A stretch of 52,160 nt of DNA from CAYSGX01 sp964518215 (GTDB lineage Bacteria > Bacteroidota > Bacteroidia > Chitinophagales > CAIOSU01): the NCBI GenBank assembly GCA_964518215.1, contig CAZFFP010000018.1, forward strand, positions 1-52,160. Direction: 5' to 3'. Positions 1-8,744 of this stretch are shown here, piece after piece; the stretch's first letter is position 1, and the number at the start of each line of letters is the position of its first letter. The position numbers and the translations under genes are program-made. The notes under the pieces are model-generated. The model was not told where the DNA came from, ran no database searches, and saw only the letters and a list, made by a program, of their open reading frames with translations.

Positions 1-485
1 GCTGCTTCTGAAATCCAAAAACGAATGATAAGTGAGAGTGTTGAAGTTAAGAACTCAATATCACTTTCATCTGCTACTTTGAGGTAAGCCGACTCAACCA
101 ATGCCTTTATATTCGACCGAATGACGTTGTTTCTATCCTTCTGTGTTTCTTTATATCTTTCAGAAATGGCTTTATTCTGCTCCATCAAATGAACAAAACT
201 TAGTAGTAAACAACGGTATTTTACATGATTACGAAATACATTATTCAGCATTTCAAGAAAGGCTATAATGGTCATGTTTTCATTTGCAACTACCACAGTG
301 GAATTCAGTTTATTTAACTCCAACGAAAGTTGGTTGACCAAGTCATCTTTGGTGGGAAAATAATAGGTAATGTTGCTCACCCGGATATTTAACGTAGCTG
401 CGAGTTCTCTCATGCCCACATACTCAATGCCTCGTTCATTAAACATTTCAAGTGCCTTAGCCAGAATTTTTTCTTCTGTTGTCAT
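1..485 (-). CDS. TetR/AcrR-family transcriptional regulator (3' end outside window)
   Basis: Read on the minus strand from the ATG at 485, the frame stays open to the window edge, giving 161 residues of a usual 190-200. The N-terminus (MTTEEKILAKALEMFNERG, then VGMRELAATLNI, then ITYYFPTKDDLV) is the typical TetR helix-turn-helix, with the recognition helix followed by the YYFPTKDDL signature. The remainder is helical ligand-binding domain and gives no clue to the ligand. It is divergent from the cupin gene, and a perfect inverted repeat lies 5 bp upstream of its start, so autoregulation plus control of the cupin gene is likely (inference). The C-terminus is not visible. Confidence 0.88.
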   Translation of the reverse strand, partial: MTTEEKILAKALEMFNERGIEYVGMRELAATLNIRVSNITYYFPTKDDLVNQLSLELNKLNSTVVVANENMTIIAFLEMLNNVFRNHVKYRCLLLSFVHLMEQNKAISERYKETQKDRNNVIRSNIKALVESAYLKVADESDIEFLTSTLSLIIRFWISEA

Positions 486-490
486 TTTTA

Positions 491-509
491 ATTTGGACAT
501 TGTCCAAAT
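491..509. promoter_or_regulatory. Inverted-repeat operator, likely TetR binding site
   Basis: ATTTGGAC-ATT-GTCCAAAT is a perfect palindrome with 8-bp arms and a 3-nt spacer. It lies between the divergent TetR and cupin genes and covers the -33 element of the cupin promoter, so binding there should block RNA polymerase. Assigning it to the adjacent TetR protein is inference from position and symmetry. Confidence 0.75.
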
Positions 510-522
510 GTATGTAGTTTTG
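492..522 (+). promoter_or_regulatory. Promoter of the cupin gene (Bacteroidota consensus)
   Basis: TTTG (492-495), a 19-nt spacer and TAGTTTTG (515-522) match the known Bacteroidota -33/-7 consensus TTTG-N19-21-TAnnTTTG. Transcription would begin near 528, leaving a leader of roughly 10 nt before the ATG at 539. The operator overlaps the -33 box and much of the spacer. Confidence 0.7.
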
Positions 523-538
523 TTGAAACTTTAAGCAC

Positions 539-1090
539 ATGAACTATAAATATCCACACACCATCGAAAACTGCATTGGAGAAAAAATCATTTTCCAAAC
601 CATAGAGCCAACCACTGAAGGCGACAAAGTAATAGTTGAATCTTTTTGTAAGCCAAGTGCGGGACCTGTAATGCACACCCACCTCAAGCAAGAAGAAGAA
701 CTAACTGTTGTTTCAGGGAAAATGGGCTATCAACTCTTCGGACAAGAACCCCAATATGCTAATGTTGGTGATACCATCTTGTTTAAAAGAGGAACTCCTC
801 ATAAATTTTGGGCAGAGGGGCAAGAACCATTACATTGCAAAGGATGGATACAACCTGCCAACACCATAGTATTTTTTCTTTCGGCTGTTTATGCAGCTCA
901 GAATAAATCAGGCAAAGGAGAGCCGGAGCCGTTTGACGGGGCATACTTACTTACCAAATATGCAAGCGAATATGACATGCCAGAAATACCGTCATTTGTA
1001 AAGAAAGTAATTTTCCCTATCACTTATTTTGTTGGACTACTATTGGGCAAATACAAACACTTTAAAGATGCTCCTTCAGCATTGAAATAG
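539..1090 (+). CDS. Cupin-domain protein
   Basis: This 183-residue protein has a single cupin fold in its first 110 residues. The first metal-binding motif is GPVMHTHLKQEEELTVVSG (His-x-His with a following Glu) and the second is the GDTILFKRGTPHKFW segment. The last 50 residues include a hydrophobic stretch (VIFPITYFVGLLLG) that may be a membrane-associated helix. Substrate and reaction cannot be inferred; cupins range from sensors to dioxygenases and isomerases. It is divergent from the TetR gene and apparently under its control, which suggests an inducible detoxification or catabolic role (inference). Confidence 0.75.
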   Translation: MNYKYPHTIENCIGEKIIFQTIEPTTEGDKVIVESFCKPSAGPVMHTHLKQEEELTVVSGKMGYQLFGQEPQYANVGDTILFKRGTPHKFWAEGQEPLHCKGWIQPANTIVFFLSAVYAAQNKSGKGEPEPFDGAYLLTKYASEYDMPEIPSFVKKVIFPITYFVGLLLGKYKHFKDAPSALK

Positions 1091-1280
1091 TGTCAGTTCC
1101 ACTTCAATCAAGTTTCCTACTAACAAATCGTGCATCTATTCCAGCTCAGTATTAAGGTAAGCTGAAGTCGGTTGAGCGGCTGTAGCGGGATTAATGGTGT
1201 GTCGATATTTCATGCCTTGCTGCTCTTCAAATTTTCTTTAGTTGCTCTTCGCAACGAATCAAAGTGAGCAGTATCGCGGT

Positions 1281-2228
1281 CTAAATTTTTTCCTTAATCA
1301 AATAATTATTTCGCTCTGCAGCATTGCGCGAAATCATTTCGCCTAAAAAACCGGCAAGAAACAATTGCACCCCGCAAATCACAAAAACCAAAGCAATGTA
1401 GAACAGTGGTTGGTCGGTTACATCGCGCGGAATCTGATATTTGGAAAGTTTGTAGAGTTTTTCGGCAATGAGCCAAATGGTAATAAATCCGCCCAAAAGA
1501 AACGATAATGTTCCGACAGTACCAAACAGGTGCATGGGGCGCTTGCCAAAGCGGGTAACAAACATAATGGAAAGCAAATCGAGAAATCCGTTAACGAAGC
1601 GCTCCAATCCGAATTTGGTAACTCCGTATTTGCGTTCCTGATGCTGCACTTCTTTTTCGCCTATTTTTTCAAAGCCTGCTTTTTTGGCAATCACCGGAAT
1701 ATAGCGGTGCATTTCGCCATACACTTCGATGGTTTTGATAACATCGTGTTTGTAGGCTTTCAATCCGCAATTAAAATCGTGCAGACGAATGCCGCTCACA
1801 AGACTAGTAACACCATTGAACAGTTTAGTAGGAATGGTTTTGGTAATCGGGTCGAAGCGTTTTTTCTTCCAGCCCGAAACCAAATCGTATCCCTGTTCGG
1901 TAATCATTTTATACAGCGGAATAATTTCTTCGGGACTGTCCTGCAAGTCGGCATCCATAGTAATTACTACTTTGCCTATTGCCATTTTAAACCCTTCATT
2001 GAGTGCAGCAGATTTGCCGTAATTTCTTCTGAAACAAATACCTTTTACGTTAGCATATTTTTCTGAAAGTGCGCGAATCACTTTCCAGCTATGGTCGCGG
2101 CTGCCATCGTCAGCAAAAATAATTTCAAACGATAAACCACTGCTTTCGAGACTTTGATGAATCCAAGCACTAAGTTCAGATATAGATTCCTCCTCGTTAT
2201 ACAATGGAATGACAATAGAAATGTCCAT
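1281..2228 (-). CDS. Membrane-anchored family 2 glycosyltransferase (polyprenyl-phosphate type, GtrB/DPM1-like)
   Basis: The 315-residue protein starts MDISIVIPLYNEEESI, the canonical GT-A nucleotide-sugar-binding start, with the metal-binding MDADLQDSPEEI motif near residue 90. Two C-terminal membrane helices (about 230-255 and 272-295) match the GtrB/ArnC class that moves a sugar from a nucleotide donor to polyprenyl phosphate at the cytoplasmic membrane. The sugar is not predictable. The start codon overlaps the stop of the upstream DUF4199 gene in a TGATG arrangement, so the two are almost certainly co-translated. Family assignment is firm; substrate is unknown. Confidence 0.9.
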   Translation of the reverse strand: MDISIVIPLYNEEESISELSAWIHQSLESSGLSFEIIFADDGSRDHSWKVIRALSEKYANVKGICFRRNYGKSAALNEGFKMAIGKVVITMDADLQDSPEEIIPLYKMITEQGYDLVSGWKKKRFDPITKTIPTKLFNGVTSLVSGIRLHDFNCGLKAYKHDVIKTIEVYGEMHRYIPVIAKKAGFEKIGEKEVQHQERKYGVTKFGLERFVNGFLDLLSIMFVTRFGKRPMHLFGTVGTLSFLLGGFITIWLIAEKLYKLSKYQIPRDVTDQPLFYIALVFVICGVQLFLAGFLGEMISRNAAERNNYLIKEKI

Positions 2229-2824
2229 CAGGTTTCAGTTTGTTGAGATTCTTCTTCAAAATTAAGCACCGGTTGAAGTGCCGGGTCGTTATGCCGCGTA
2301 GTAAGGTAAAAAATTCCGCTGATGATGAGTGAATATATAAAGCCCACCACACACGAGCCGGCATAATTGAGCGACATAAATTTCAAATTGGGTTCGTAGC
2401 TCTGATTTTTCGCTTTCTCAACGGCAATATCAATTTCTTTGTCAGGCATTTTCGCTTTTTCCATCCATCTGATGGTGCGCTCTATAGATTTTACTTTTGA
2501 AATTTCAATCAGTTCGCGGTCTATATATTTAAAAAGCACCCCGTTAAAGCTTATCCAGATAAACAAAGAAACTGCCGAAATCATAAATGTATATTTCAAT
2601 CCTTGCCGGAAAGAAATATAGTTGTGTTGCCTTTTTCTGATAACATTGGCAGTAATAATTTTAAAGGCAACGATAAAAGAATATGCTATCAGAAACCACA
2701 AAGAGAGAATGAGTTCTGAGTTTACAACATAAAGTATGAGGGTAAAAATGATGCAAACCAAACCGGCAATGACACCGTTTTGAAAGGCTATATTATTGAA
2801 GGATACTGTTTTCTTTTCGGACAT
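2228..2824 (-). CDS. DUF4199-family membrane protein
   Basis: A 198-residue protein with about four membrane helices (residues 13-32, 38-60, 77-97 and 150-175) and a charged loop between helices three and four. The layout and the FRQGLKYTFMISAVSLFIW segment match DUF4199, a family common in Bacteroidota and of unknown function. In this phylum it is often found just upstream of a polyprenyl-phosphate glycosyltransferase, as here, where the genes overlap by one base. A role supporting that glycosyltransferase is possible but unproven. Confidence 0.82.
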   Translation of the reverse strand: MSEKKTVSFNNIAFQNGVIAGLVCIIFTLILYVVNSELILSLWFLIAYSFIVAFKIITANVIRKRQHNYISFRQGLKYTFMISAVSLFIWISFNGVLFKYIDRELIEISKVKSIERTIRWMEKAKMPDKEIDIAVEKAKNQSYEPNLKFMSLNYAGSCVVGFIYSLIISGIFYLTTRHNDPALQPVLNFEEESQQTET

Positions 2825-2960
2825 GACGGGTTTTCCGGTTGTTGTGAACGTGCCCGAAGTTGTTTGCTGATGTTGCTAAAACCTTGAGCATTGGAATGAC
2901 TAAAGTAAAAATAATTTTACCGCTTAGGAAATTGATTTTGAAACGCTACTCTTTGCGGCT

Positions 2961-4058
2961 TTATACATTGAACAGGAAGTGCATGATGTCGCCATCTTCT
3001 ACTACATATTCTTTGCCCTGAACCATCAGTTTTCCGTTCTCGCGGCAGGCTTTCTCAGAGCCCAATGTTGTGAAATCTTTATACTTGATGACTTCTGCCC
3101 GAATAAATCCTTTTTCAAAATCGGTATGGATAACCCCTGCTGCTTGTGGGGCGGTAGCGCCAACAGGTATTGTCCACGCCCGCACTTCTTTTACGCCTGC
3201 GGTGAAGTAAGTAATCAATTTCAGTATTTTATAAGCCGATTTAATGAGCCTTGCTACACCCGATTCGCTCAGCCCCATATCTTCCAAAAATACCTGACGG
3301 TCTTCAAAGCTGTCCATTTGTGCTATGTCGGCTTCGATGGCGGCAGAAATCAATAAATGCTGAGCGCCTTCCTGTTGAATTATGGGAAGCACCGCTGCTA
3401 CAAATTCGTTTCCTTTCACTACCGATTCTTCATCTACATTCAGTACATACAACACCGGTTTTTGTGTCAGCAAATGAAGACTTTCCAAAACATCCAAGTC
3501 TTCCTTATTAATATCAAACCCGCGGGCATTCAATCCTTTTTCTAAGTGTGCTTTTAATGCTTTGGTGATTTCCAACTGCCTTTGTGCTTCTTTATCGCCC
3601 GACTTGGCAGCACGTTCAATTTTAGAAATGGTTTTTTCTACCGAATCAAGGTCTTTCAATTGTAGTTCGGTATCAATAATTTCTTTGTCGCGAAGCGGAT
3701 TTACCGAGCCATCCACGTGAATAATATTTGGGTCGTCAAAACAACGCAGTACATGAATAATGGCATCGGTATTTCTGATGTTTCCCAAAAACTGATTGCC
3801 CAAACCTTCGCCTTTACTGGCACCTTTTACCAAGCCGGCTATATCTACAATTTCTACAGTAGTGGGAACCACACGCTCCGGCTTCACTAATGTTTCCAAC
3901 TGAATCAATCGCTCATCGGGAACGGTAATGACTCCCACATTAGGTTCGATAGTGCAGAAAGGAAAGTTGGCAGCTTGTGCCTTTGCATTAGAAAGAGCAT
4001 TGAAAAGTGTTGATTTTCCTACATTAGGCAAACCTACAATACCGCATTGCAAACCCAT
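2961..4058 (-). CDS. ychF: Redox-regulated ATPase YchF (OLA1 family)
   Basis: At 365 residues the length is that of YchF. The P-loop is GLPNVGKST (residues 9-17), switch II is DIAGLVKGASKGEGLGNQFL, and the usual NKxD motif is replaced by NVDE, the change that gives this Obg-related family its ATP preference. A C-terminal TGS domain ends with EKGFIRAEVIKYKDF and the GDIMHFLFNV tail. The protein binds ribosomes and is linked to stress responses. It stands alone on the minus strand with its own predicted promoter just upstream. Confidence 0.96.
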   Translation of the reverse strand: MGLQCGIVGLPNVGKSTLFNALSNAKAQAANFPFCTIEPNVGVITVPDERLIQLETLVKPERVVPTTVEIVDIAGLVKGASKGEGLGNQFLGNIRNTDAIIHVLRCFDDPNIIHVDGSVNPLRDKEIIDTELQLKDLDSVEKTISKIERAAKSGDKEAQRQLEITKALKAHLEKGLNARGFDINKEDLDVLESLHLLTQKPVLYVLNVDEESVVKGNEFVAAVLPIIQQEGAQHLLISAAIEADIAQMDSFEDRQVFLEDMGLSESGVARLIKSAYKILKLITYFTAGVKEVRAWTIPVGATAPQAAGVIHTDFEKGFIRAEVIKYKDFTTLGSEKACRENGKLMVQGKEYVVEDGDIMHFLFNV

Positions 4059-4080
4059 AGTTCTTATTTTTTTAAGGCTG

Positions 4081-4088
4081 CAAAAATA
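4081..4088 (-). promoter_or_regulatory. Candidate -7 element upstream of ychF
   Basis: CAAAAATA on the plus strand reads TATTTTTG on the minus strand, matching TAnnTTTG. It would start transcription about 17 nt before the ychF ATG. No clear -33 TTTG lies at the usual spacing, so support is moderate. Confidence 0.4.
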
Positions 4089-4139
4089 GAGTATTGAAAA
4101 TTAAAGAGCAGCAGGAGATGGAAGATGTTGTTTTATAAT

Positions 4140-4170
4140 GAAAAGGCTTCCGTTTCCGAAAGCCCTTTTC
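4140..4170 (-). terminator. Hairpin after the glutamate dehydrogenase gene
   Basis: GAAAAGGCTT and AAGCCCTTTTC form a stem with one bulged base around a loop of about 10 nt, located 25 nt beyond the dehydrogenase stop codon. The T-tract beyond the stem is weak, so this could be a terminator or only a 3'-end stabilising hairpin. Confidence 0.45.
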
Positions 4171-4194
4171 AAATCATGGTTATCTAAAAAATCC

Positions 4195-5655
4195 TCACGG
4201 AAAAATACCCATTGCCATATAATCTCCGGCAATTTTATTGATGGCTAAAACATAAGCAGCCGTACGCATATCGGTGATGTTTTTGTTGCGCTTATACACC
4301 TCTCTGATTTGCTGATAGGCATATACCATTGTTTCTTCCAAACCCGAATTCACAATATCAATTTCTTCAGCGCCACGGGTAATAAAATCCATTTCTTTTT
4401 TTGAAATGCGTTTACCCGTAAGTCTTTCGATAGTTTCAACAATATTACGGTTAGAGGCTTCTTCAAAGCGTTTTTCCAATCTGCCAAAGCGCACATGCGA
4501 AAGGTTTTTCAGCCATTCGAAATATGATACTGTAACACCTCCGGCATTGATATACATATCGGGCAGCAGCAGGATGCCTTTGGCTGTCAGAATTTTTTCT
4601 GCTCCGGGAGTAGTAGGTCCGTTTGCCGCTTCGGCTATAATTTTGGCTTTGATGCGTTTGGCATTTTTTTCGGTAATCTGATTTTCTAAGGCAGCAGGAA
4701 TCAATATGTCGCAATCTAATTCTAAAGCTTCCTGCGTGTTTTCAATATTTTTTGCTCCTTTAAAATTCAGAATGCTGCCGGTGTTTTTGCGATGCTCAAA
4801 AACTGCATGAGTATCCAATCCGTTCGGATTATAAATTGCACCTTCGAGTTCGGCAATAGCAACTACAAGACCTCCTTCTTCCTGCATGTATTTGGCGCTG
4901 TGATAACCCACATTACCTAAACCTTGCACAACAGTACGTTTGCCCGAAAGCCCGGTACTTAAACCCAAATCTTTCATGTCGTCTTTATGGCTTACTACTT
5001 CTTTTAGTCCATACACTACACCGCGTCCGGTGGCTTCCTTTCTTCCACGAATACCGTTTTGCGCCACAGGTTTTCCGGTTACACAACCATAGCCATCGAG
5101 ATTACCGGGATTGAGCGACATATATGTATCGAGAATCCAGTTCATTTCGCGCTCACCTGTGCCATAATCCGGAGCCGGCACATCAATGCCCGGACCAATA
5201 AAATTTTTCTTCACCAACTCTGCTGTGTAGCGTCTTGTAATACGTTCCAACGTATTGATACTTGTATTGCGCGGACTGATTTTTATGCCGCCTTTAGCGC
5301 CACCAAATGGCACATCCACAATGGAGCATTTATAGGTCATCAAAGCTGCCAATGCCATCACTTCATCTTCATTAACGTGAATGCTGTAACGAATACCGCC
5401 TTTGGTTGGCACCCGATGCTGAGAGTGTTGCACCCGATATGCCTCCACTACGATATATTCACTACCAATTCTAACTGGAAAGTTGAGTTTGTAAACCGCA
5501 TTGCATGATTTGATTTGTTCCAAAAGACCTTTCGGATATTTGGTATGTGCCGCAGCTTTATCGAAGCTCTCACACACCGAGTTGAAAAAACTATAATTGT
5601 CCATATTATTAATGGACCCTTTTTTCGATACTTTTTTAATTTCTGTTGTTGACAT
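4195..5655 (-). CDS. Glu/Leu/Phe/Val dehydrogenase (probable glutamate dehydrogenase)
   Basis: The 486-residue protein has the catalytic N-terminal domain (PTKGGIRYS, then VPFGGAKGGIKISPRN with the active-site lysine, then DVPAPDYGTGEREM) and a Rossmann domain with the dinucleotide motif GLGNVG near residue 247. It reversibly interconverts glutamate and 2-oxoglutarate plus ammonia, linking nitrogen assimilation to the TCA cycle. Leucine or valine specificity cannot be excluded from motifs alone, and NAD versus NADP preference is unresolved. It lies 35 nt behind the small CcmD-like gene on the same strand and may be read through from the cytochrome genes. Confidence 0.92.
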   Translation of the reverse strand: MSTTEIKKVSKKGSINNMDNYSFFNSVCESFDKAAAHTKYPKGLLEQIKSCNAVYKLNFPVRIGSEYIVVEAYRVQHSQHRVPTKGGIRYSIHVNEDEVMALAALMTYKCSIVDVPFGGAKGGIKISPRNTSINTLERITRRYTAELVKKNFIGPGIDVPAPDYGTGEREMNWILDTYMSLNPGNLDGYGCVTGKPVAQNGIRGRKEATGRGVVYGLKEVVSHKDDMKDLGLSTGLSGKRTVVQGLGNVGYHSAKYMQEEGGLVVAIAELEGAIYNPNGLDTHAVFEHRKNTGSILNFKGAKNIENTQEALELDCDILIPAALENQITEKNAKRIKAKIIAEAANGPTTPGAEKILTAKGILLLPDMYINAGGVTVSYFEWLKNLSHVRFGRLEKRFEEASNRNIVETIERLTGKRISKKEMDFITRGAEEIDIVNSGLEETMVYAYQQIREVYKRNKNITDMRTAAYVLAINKIAGDYMAMGIFP

Positions 5656-5690
5656 AATAGTTTGGTTGTTGGGTTGATTGTGAACGGAAA

Positions 5691-5900
5691 CTATTTGCTG
5701 AAATAGCGCTCCAATTTAGAAATCTTTCTTTCAAGAAAAATCAACAGCGCGAAAATGCCGATGAGAATTGTGGATAAAACGCTCACTACCACAAAAAATT
5801 TCCCCGAATCCATAAATGATTGTGTATCGGGCGAAGCGTGTGTTTGTTGTGTGGCAGCAAAAAAGAAAATGACGAACAAAAACAAAAATATTTTTATCAT
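5691..5900 (-). CDS. CcmD-like small membrane protein
   Basis: This 69-residue protein has a signal peptide-like N-terminus (MIKIFLFLFVIFFFAATQ) and one membrane helix (about 33-55) ending in FLERKISKLERY, the positively charged tail typical of CcmD-like proteins in Bacteroidota. CcmD helps release holo-CcmE from the haem-handling CcmABC complex. Its start overlaps the end of the upstream ccsA/ccmC gene by 4 nt, which supports both the call and translational coupling. On sequence alone it is too short for certainty; context carries much of the weight. Confidence 0.7.
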   Translation of the reverse strand: MIKIFLFLFVIFFFAATQQTHASPDTQSFMDSGKFFVVVSVLSTILIGIFALLIFLERKISKLERYFSK

Positions 5901-6949
5901 GATTCAAGAGTTTTATTGTGAAGCAAACGATAACGAACCAGCAGAGAAGCTATCCAATAGCCCACACCGGAAAAGCCTAACACAGCCGCATAAAATACGG
6001 GGCGCATGATATTGTCTAAATCATAAGTATTGAACCCGGGATTGCCCCCGCTACCGGGATGCAGCGATTCGTTGAGACGGGGCAACACGAAAATGAAAAC
6101 GATGTAAATATTGAAAGCGAAAATATTGTAAACTGAAGATACCCGAGCGCGGGTTTGTTCGTTTTCGAGCGAACCACGTAATACGAAATAAGCCAAATAC
6201 ACCAACATGCCTACTGCTGCACCATTCAGTTTGGGGTCTTTGGGCCAAGGCGAACCCCAAGTGAAATTTGCCCATTGCATACCGGTTAGAATTCCCAGCA
6301 AACCAAAAAACAAAGCCACCGCAGCAAACGATGAAGCCACAATGTCGAACATTTCATCGTTGCTGGTGAGGTATTTAATAGAACTTCCGAAAGAAAGAAC
6401 CAACAACAGTATCATCCCGAACCACATAGGAACATGAAAGAAAAGGTTTCGAATAGATTCGTATAAAATTTCGCGGTATGGAAACACGATTCCGCCCGCA
6501 GAAAAAACTTTTATTTTTTCATTGCAGGGAGCAGTTTCAAAATCTGTTTCGCTTTCGCGGAAAGCAATACTCACGGCATTGCGTAAAAAGAAAGTGCCAT
6601 CAGTTTCGTTTTGCACCACCAGATTGAAAAACTCTTTTTTATCGGGACTGACCACCTGCACAGGAATATCAAAACCTGCAATTAAATTACGCTCGCTGGC
6701 AACTTCTGTAAACTTTGCGCAAATCACCATTTTTTTCGATTGCAAAAAAACCTTGGTAGTGGCTTCAGAAGTAAAATGCGTATTATAACCTTTAATGTTG
6801 ATGGGGACAGAAGTGCCGCTGAAAAGCTGTTCAGGAGCAACCGTTTCGATGCCCGCTCCGAGAGGAATAAAAAGCCCTGAGAAAAATGCGAAGAGGAGTA
6901 ACACGATTGAAGTCCACTTCCACCACTGCTGCCTTAAAAAACGCATCAT
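5897..6949 (-). CDS. Cytochrome c biogenesis protein CcsA/CcmC (haem handling)
   Basis: The 350-residue inner-membrane protein has one N-terminal helix (about 15-33), a periplasmic insertion of about 130 residues not found in proteobacterial CcmC, then a block of five or six helices. The haem-handling signatures are visible: FHVPMWFG (first conserved His), the tryptophan-rich WGSPWPKDPKLNG motif, and SLHPGSGGNPGF (second conserved His). It passes haem outward for attachment to c-type apocytochromes. The gene lies 6 nt downstream of ccmB and overlaps the ccmD-like gene. The extended periplasmic region is a notable difference from the classic family. Confidence 0.88.
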   Translation of the reverse strand: MMRFLRQQWWKWTSIVLLLFAFFSGLFIPLGAGIETVAPEQLFSGTSVPINIKGYNTHFTSEATTKVFLQSKKMVICAKFTEVASERNLIAGFDIPVQVVSPDKKEFFNLVVQNETDGTFFLRNAVSIAFRESETDFETAPCNEKIKVFSAGGIVFPYREILYESIRNLFFHVPMWFGMILLLVLSFGSSIKYLTSNDEMFDIVASSFAAVALFFGLLGILTGMQWANFTWGSPWPKDPKLNGAAVGMLVYLAYFVLRGSLENEQTRARVSSVYNIFAFNIYIVFIFVLPRLNESLHPGSGGNPGFNTYDLDNIMRPVFYAAVLGFSGVGYWIASLLVRYRLLHNKTLES

Positions 6950-6955
6950 AGTCGT

Positions 6956-7636
6956 CTAATCTTTCCAAAGGTAGGGAAATAAAATATAACTCAATGCCAC
7001 CACCAAAACGTTGAGAGCAGCTATTAAAATCAACTCGTTCCATGCATCGCTCCACTGTGCAATAGCTATGTAGCACACCCGCGAAAGTTTCATCAGCACG
7101 AGTATTAAAGGCAAAATGAGAGGGAAACTTAAAATTGCCATAAGCGTGGCATTGTTGCCCGCTTTTGAAGCAATGGCGGCTATCATCGTCATGATGAATG
7201 CGAAGCCGCTTCCGCCCAGCAAAACCGTAATAGCAAACATAGGCATCTGCTCCACCGGATTTCCAATCATAATGAAATACACCACCAGACAAATGGCAGC
7301 CAACAGTAGCATGAGGAAAGTATTGTAAATAATTTTTGAAAGAATAATGGCTTGCGGAGCAGCAATGGTGTAGTAGTAGAGCAGGCGTTCGCGGCTTTCC
7401 TGCGTGAAACTTTTAGCAATGGCATTTACTGCCGAAAATAAAATAGTAATCCAAAACAAAATATTCCAGATACGTTTTTCGAGGCTTTCCAAAGCATTTT
7501 CCTGTGCCAACGAAATATAGATGACAAACACCGTTGCCAACACATACAACACAATACCGCCCAACGCATATTTCTGTCGCCATTCGAGCAACAAATCTTT
7601 GGCAATCAAATGTTTTATCTGCGCAGCAAGATTCAT
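6956..7636 (-). CDS. ccmB: Haem exporter subunit CcmB
   Basis: A 226-residue polytopic membrane protein with six predicted helices. The N-terminus (HLIAKDLLLEWRQKYALGG) and the AAPQAIILSKIIYN segment are typical of CcmB, the permease of the CcmAB ABC complex that powers release of haem-loaded CcmE. CcmA is not in the window. It is the first gene of the minus-strand run ccmB, ccsA/ccmC, ccmD-like, and the short spacing supports one operon. Confidence 0.92.
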   Translation of the reverse strand: MNLAAQIKHLIAKDLLLEWRQKYALGGIVLYVLATVFVIYISLAQENALESLEKRIWNILFWITILFSAVNAIAKSFTQESRERLLYYYTIAAPQAIILSKIIYNTFLMLLLAAICLVVYFIMIGNPVEQMPMFAITVLLGGSGFAFIMTMIAAIASKAGNNATLMAILSFPLILPLILVLMKLSRVCYIAIAQWSDAWNELILIAALNVLVVALSYILFPYLWKD

Positions 7637-7714
7637 GGGTTAAAGGTAGAGCGCAAAGATGAAAAGGATAGTCATGGTTTTATAAAATTCTTTAACTATT
7701 CTGTTCTCCTGCAC

Positions 7715-8695
7715 TCAAAACTCCCTTACAAACACATCTTCGGCAAAATCTTTCAGCGATTTTTTTCTATCAGATGAAAGGGCAATTTGTTCCAAATAAT
7801 GTAGTGCATCTTGGTAGAAGCTGTTCATTTTCTCCTGAGTTTTTTGTTGCACGTTTAAGATGCGAAACAGTTCGAGGGTGCGGCTGATTTTTGTTTCGCC
7901 CGAAAGTTGCCGGGCTTGTTGCAGGTATTTTTTTTGTTCGTCATCGGCTTGTTGCCCCGCCACAATTTGCAGATAAGTTTTTTTATCCTGAAGAATATCG
8001 CCACCTATGCGTTTACCCACTTTTTTGGCATCGCCAAAGGCATCTAAGTAATCGTCTTTGATTTGAAAAGCCAAACCGAGATGCAGCGCAAATTGATTCA
8101 TCAGTTGTTGTTCGGTGGCATCTGCATCGGCTAAGAGCGCACCGGTTTGCGCGGCAGCAGCCAACAGCACCGATGTTTTAAGTGCTATCATTTTCAGGTA
8201 GTCGGCTTCGCTCACTGTTTCCAGTTTTTCGAAATTCATATCCATCTGCTGCCCTTCCATGATTTCGATGGCGGTTTTGTTGAAAATTTCTAAAGCCGGT
8301 TGAAAATGTTCGGGTTCAATTTTTTCAAAAAACCTATAAGCATACAGTAACATCACATCGCCCGTGAGAATAGCGGTGCTTTGCCCATAAATTTTGTGAA
8401 CGGTAGGAATACCGCGCCTCACATCAGCATTGTCCATGATGTCGTCATGCACAAGAGTGAAATTGTGAAACATCTCATAAGCCAGCGCGGTGTGAACCGC
8501 TTCGTTCAAATCGCCTTCAAACATGTCGTTTACCAACAACAAAAGCAAAGGTCTGATGCGCTTGCCTTTGATGCTCATAATGTGTTTCACAGCATGATAT
8601 AATTCGGCAGGTTGTCGGTTGTATGCAATATTGTGGTGCTGCTGCTCGTAGTAGTGCAGCAGTTCGGTGCGGGTGAGGGTGGCGGTGAGTTTCAT
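7715..8695 (-). CDS. Polyprenyl diphosphate synthase (short-chain trans-prenyltransferase)
   Basis: The 326-residue protein carries GKRIRPLLLL (44-53), the first aspartate-rich motif DDIMD (84-88, without the two-residue insertion of many bacterial FPP synthases) and the second motif DDYLD (214-218). These bind Mg-diphosphate and condense IPP with an allylic diphosphate. Residues at -5 and -4 from the first motif are Phe79 and Thr80; a single aromatic at -5 resembles archaeal-type GGPP synthases, while classic eukaryotic FPP synthases have two. Its place directly downstream of squalene monooxygenase and synthase genes argues that FPP for squalene is a product. Chain length remains open. Confidence 0.9.
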   Translation of the reverse strand: MKLTATLTRTELLHYYEQQHHNIAYNRQPAELYHAVKHIMSIKGKRIRPLLLLLVNDMFEGDLNEAVHTALAYEMFHNFTLVHDDIMDNADVRRGIPTVHKIYGQSTAILTGDVMLLYAYRFFEKIEPEHFQPALEIFNKTAIEIMEGQQMDMNFEKLETVSEADYLKMIALKTSVLLAAAAQTGALLADADATEQQLMNQFALHLGLAFQIKDDYLDAFGDAKKVGKRIGGDILQDKKTYLQIVAGQQADDEQKKYLQQARQLSGETKISRTLELFRILNVQQKTQEKMNSFYQDALHYLEQIALSSDRKKSLKDFAEDVFVREF

Positions 8696-8723
8696 GATGG
8701 GGTGTTTAGTGTTTTTGTTTTTT

Positions 8724-8744
8724 CGTCATTGTGAGGAATTGCGT
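8724..8744. repeat. Fragment of the REP-like palindrome at the edge of the assembly gap
   Basis: The last sequenced bases before the N run read CGTCATTGTGAGGAATTGCG. This is the reverse complement, with one difference, of the CGCAATTCCTCGCAATGACG core of the palindromic repeats at 12370-14114. The assembly therefore broke inside another copy of that repeat. Confidence 0.75.

Noticed and set aside
1530..2066. Plus-strand frame of 178 codons
   Set aside because: It is antisense to the glycosyltransferase gene, with composition typical of a shadow frame and no family features.
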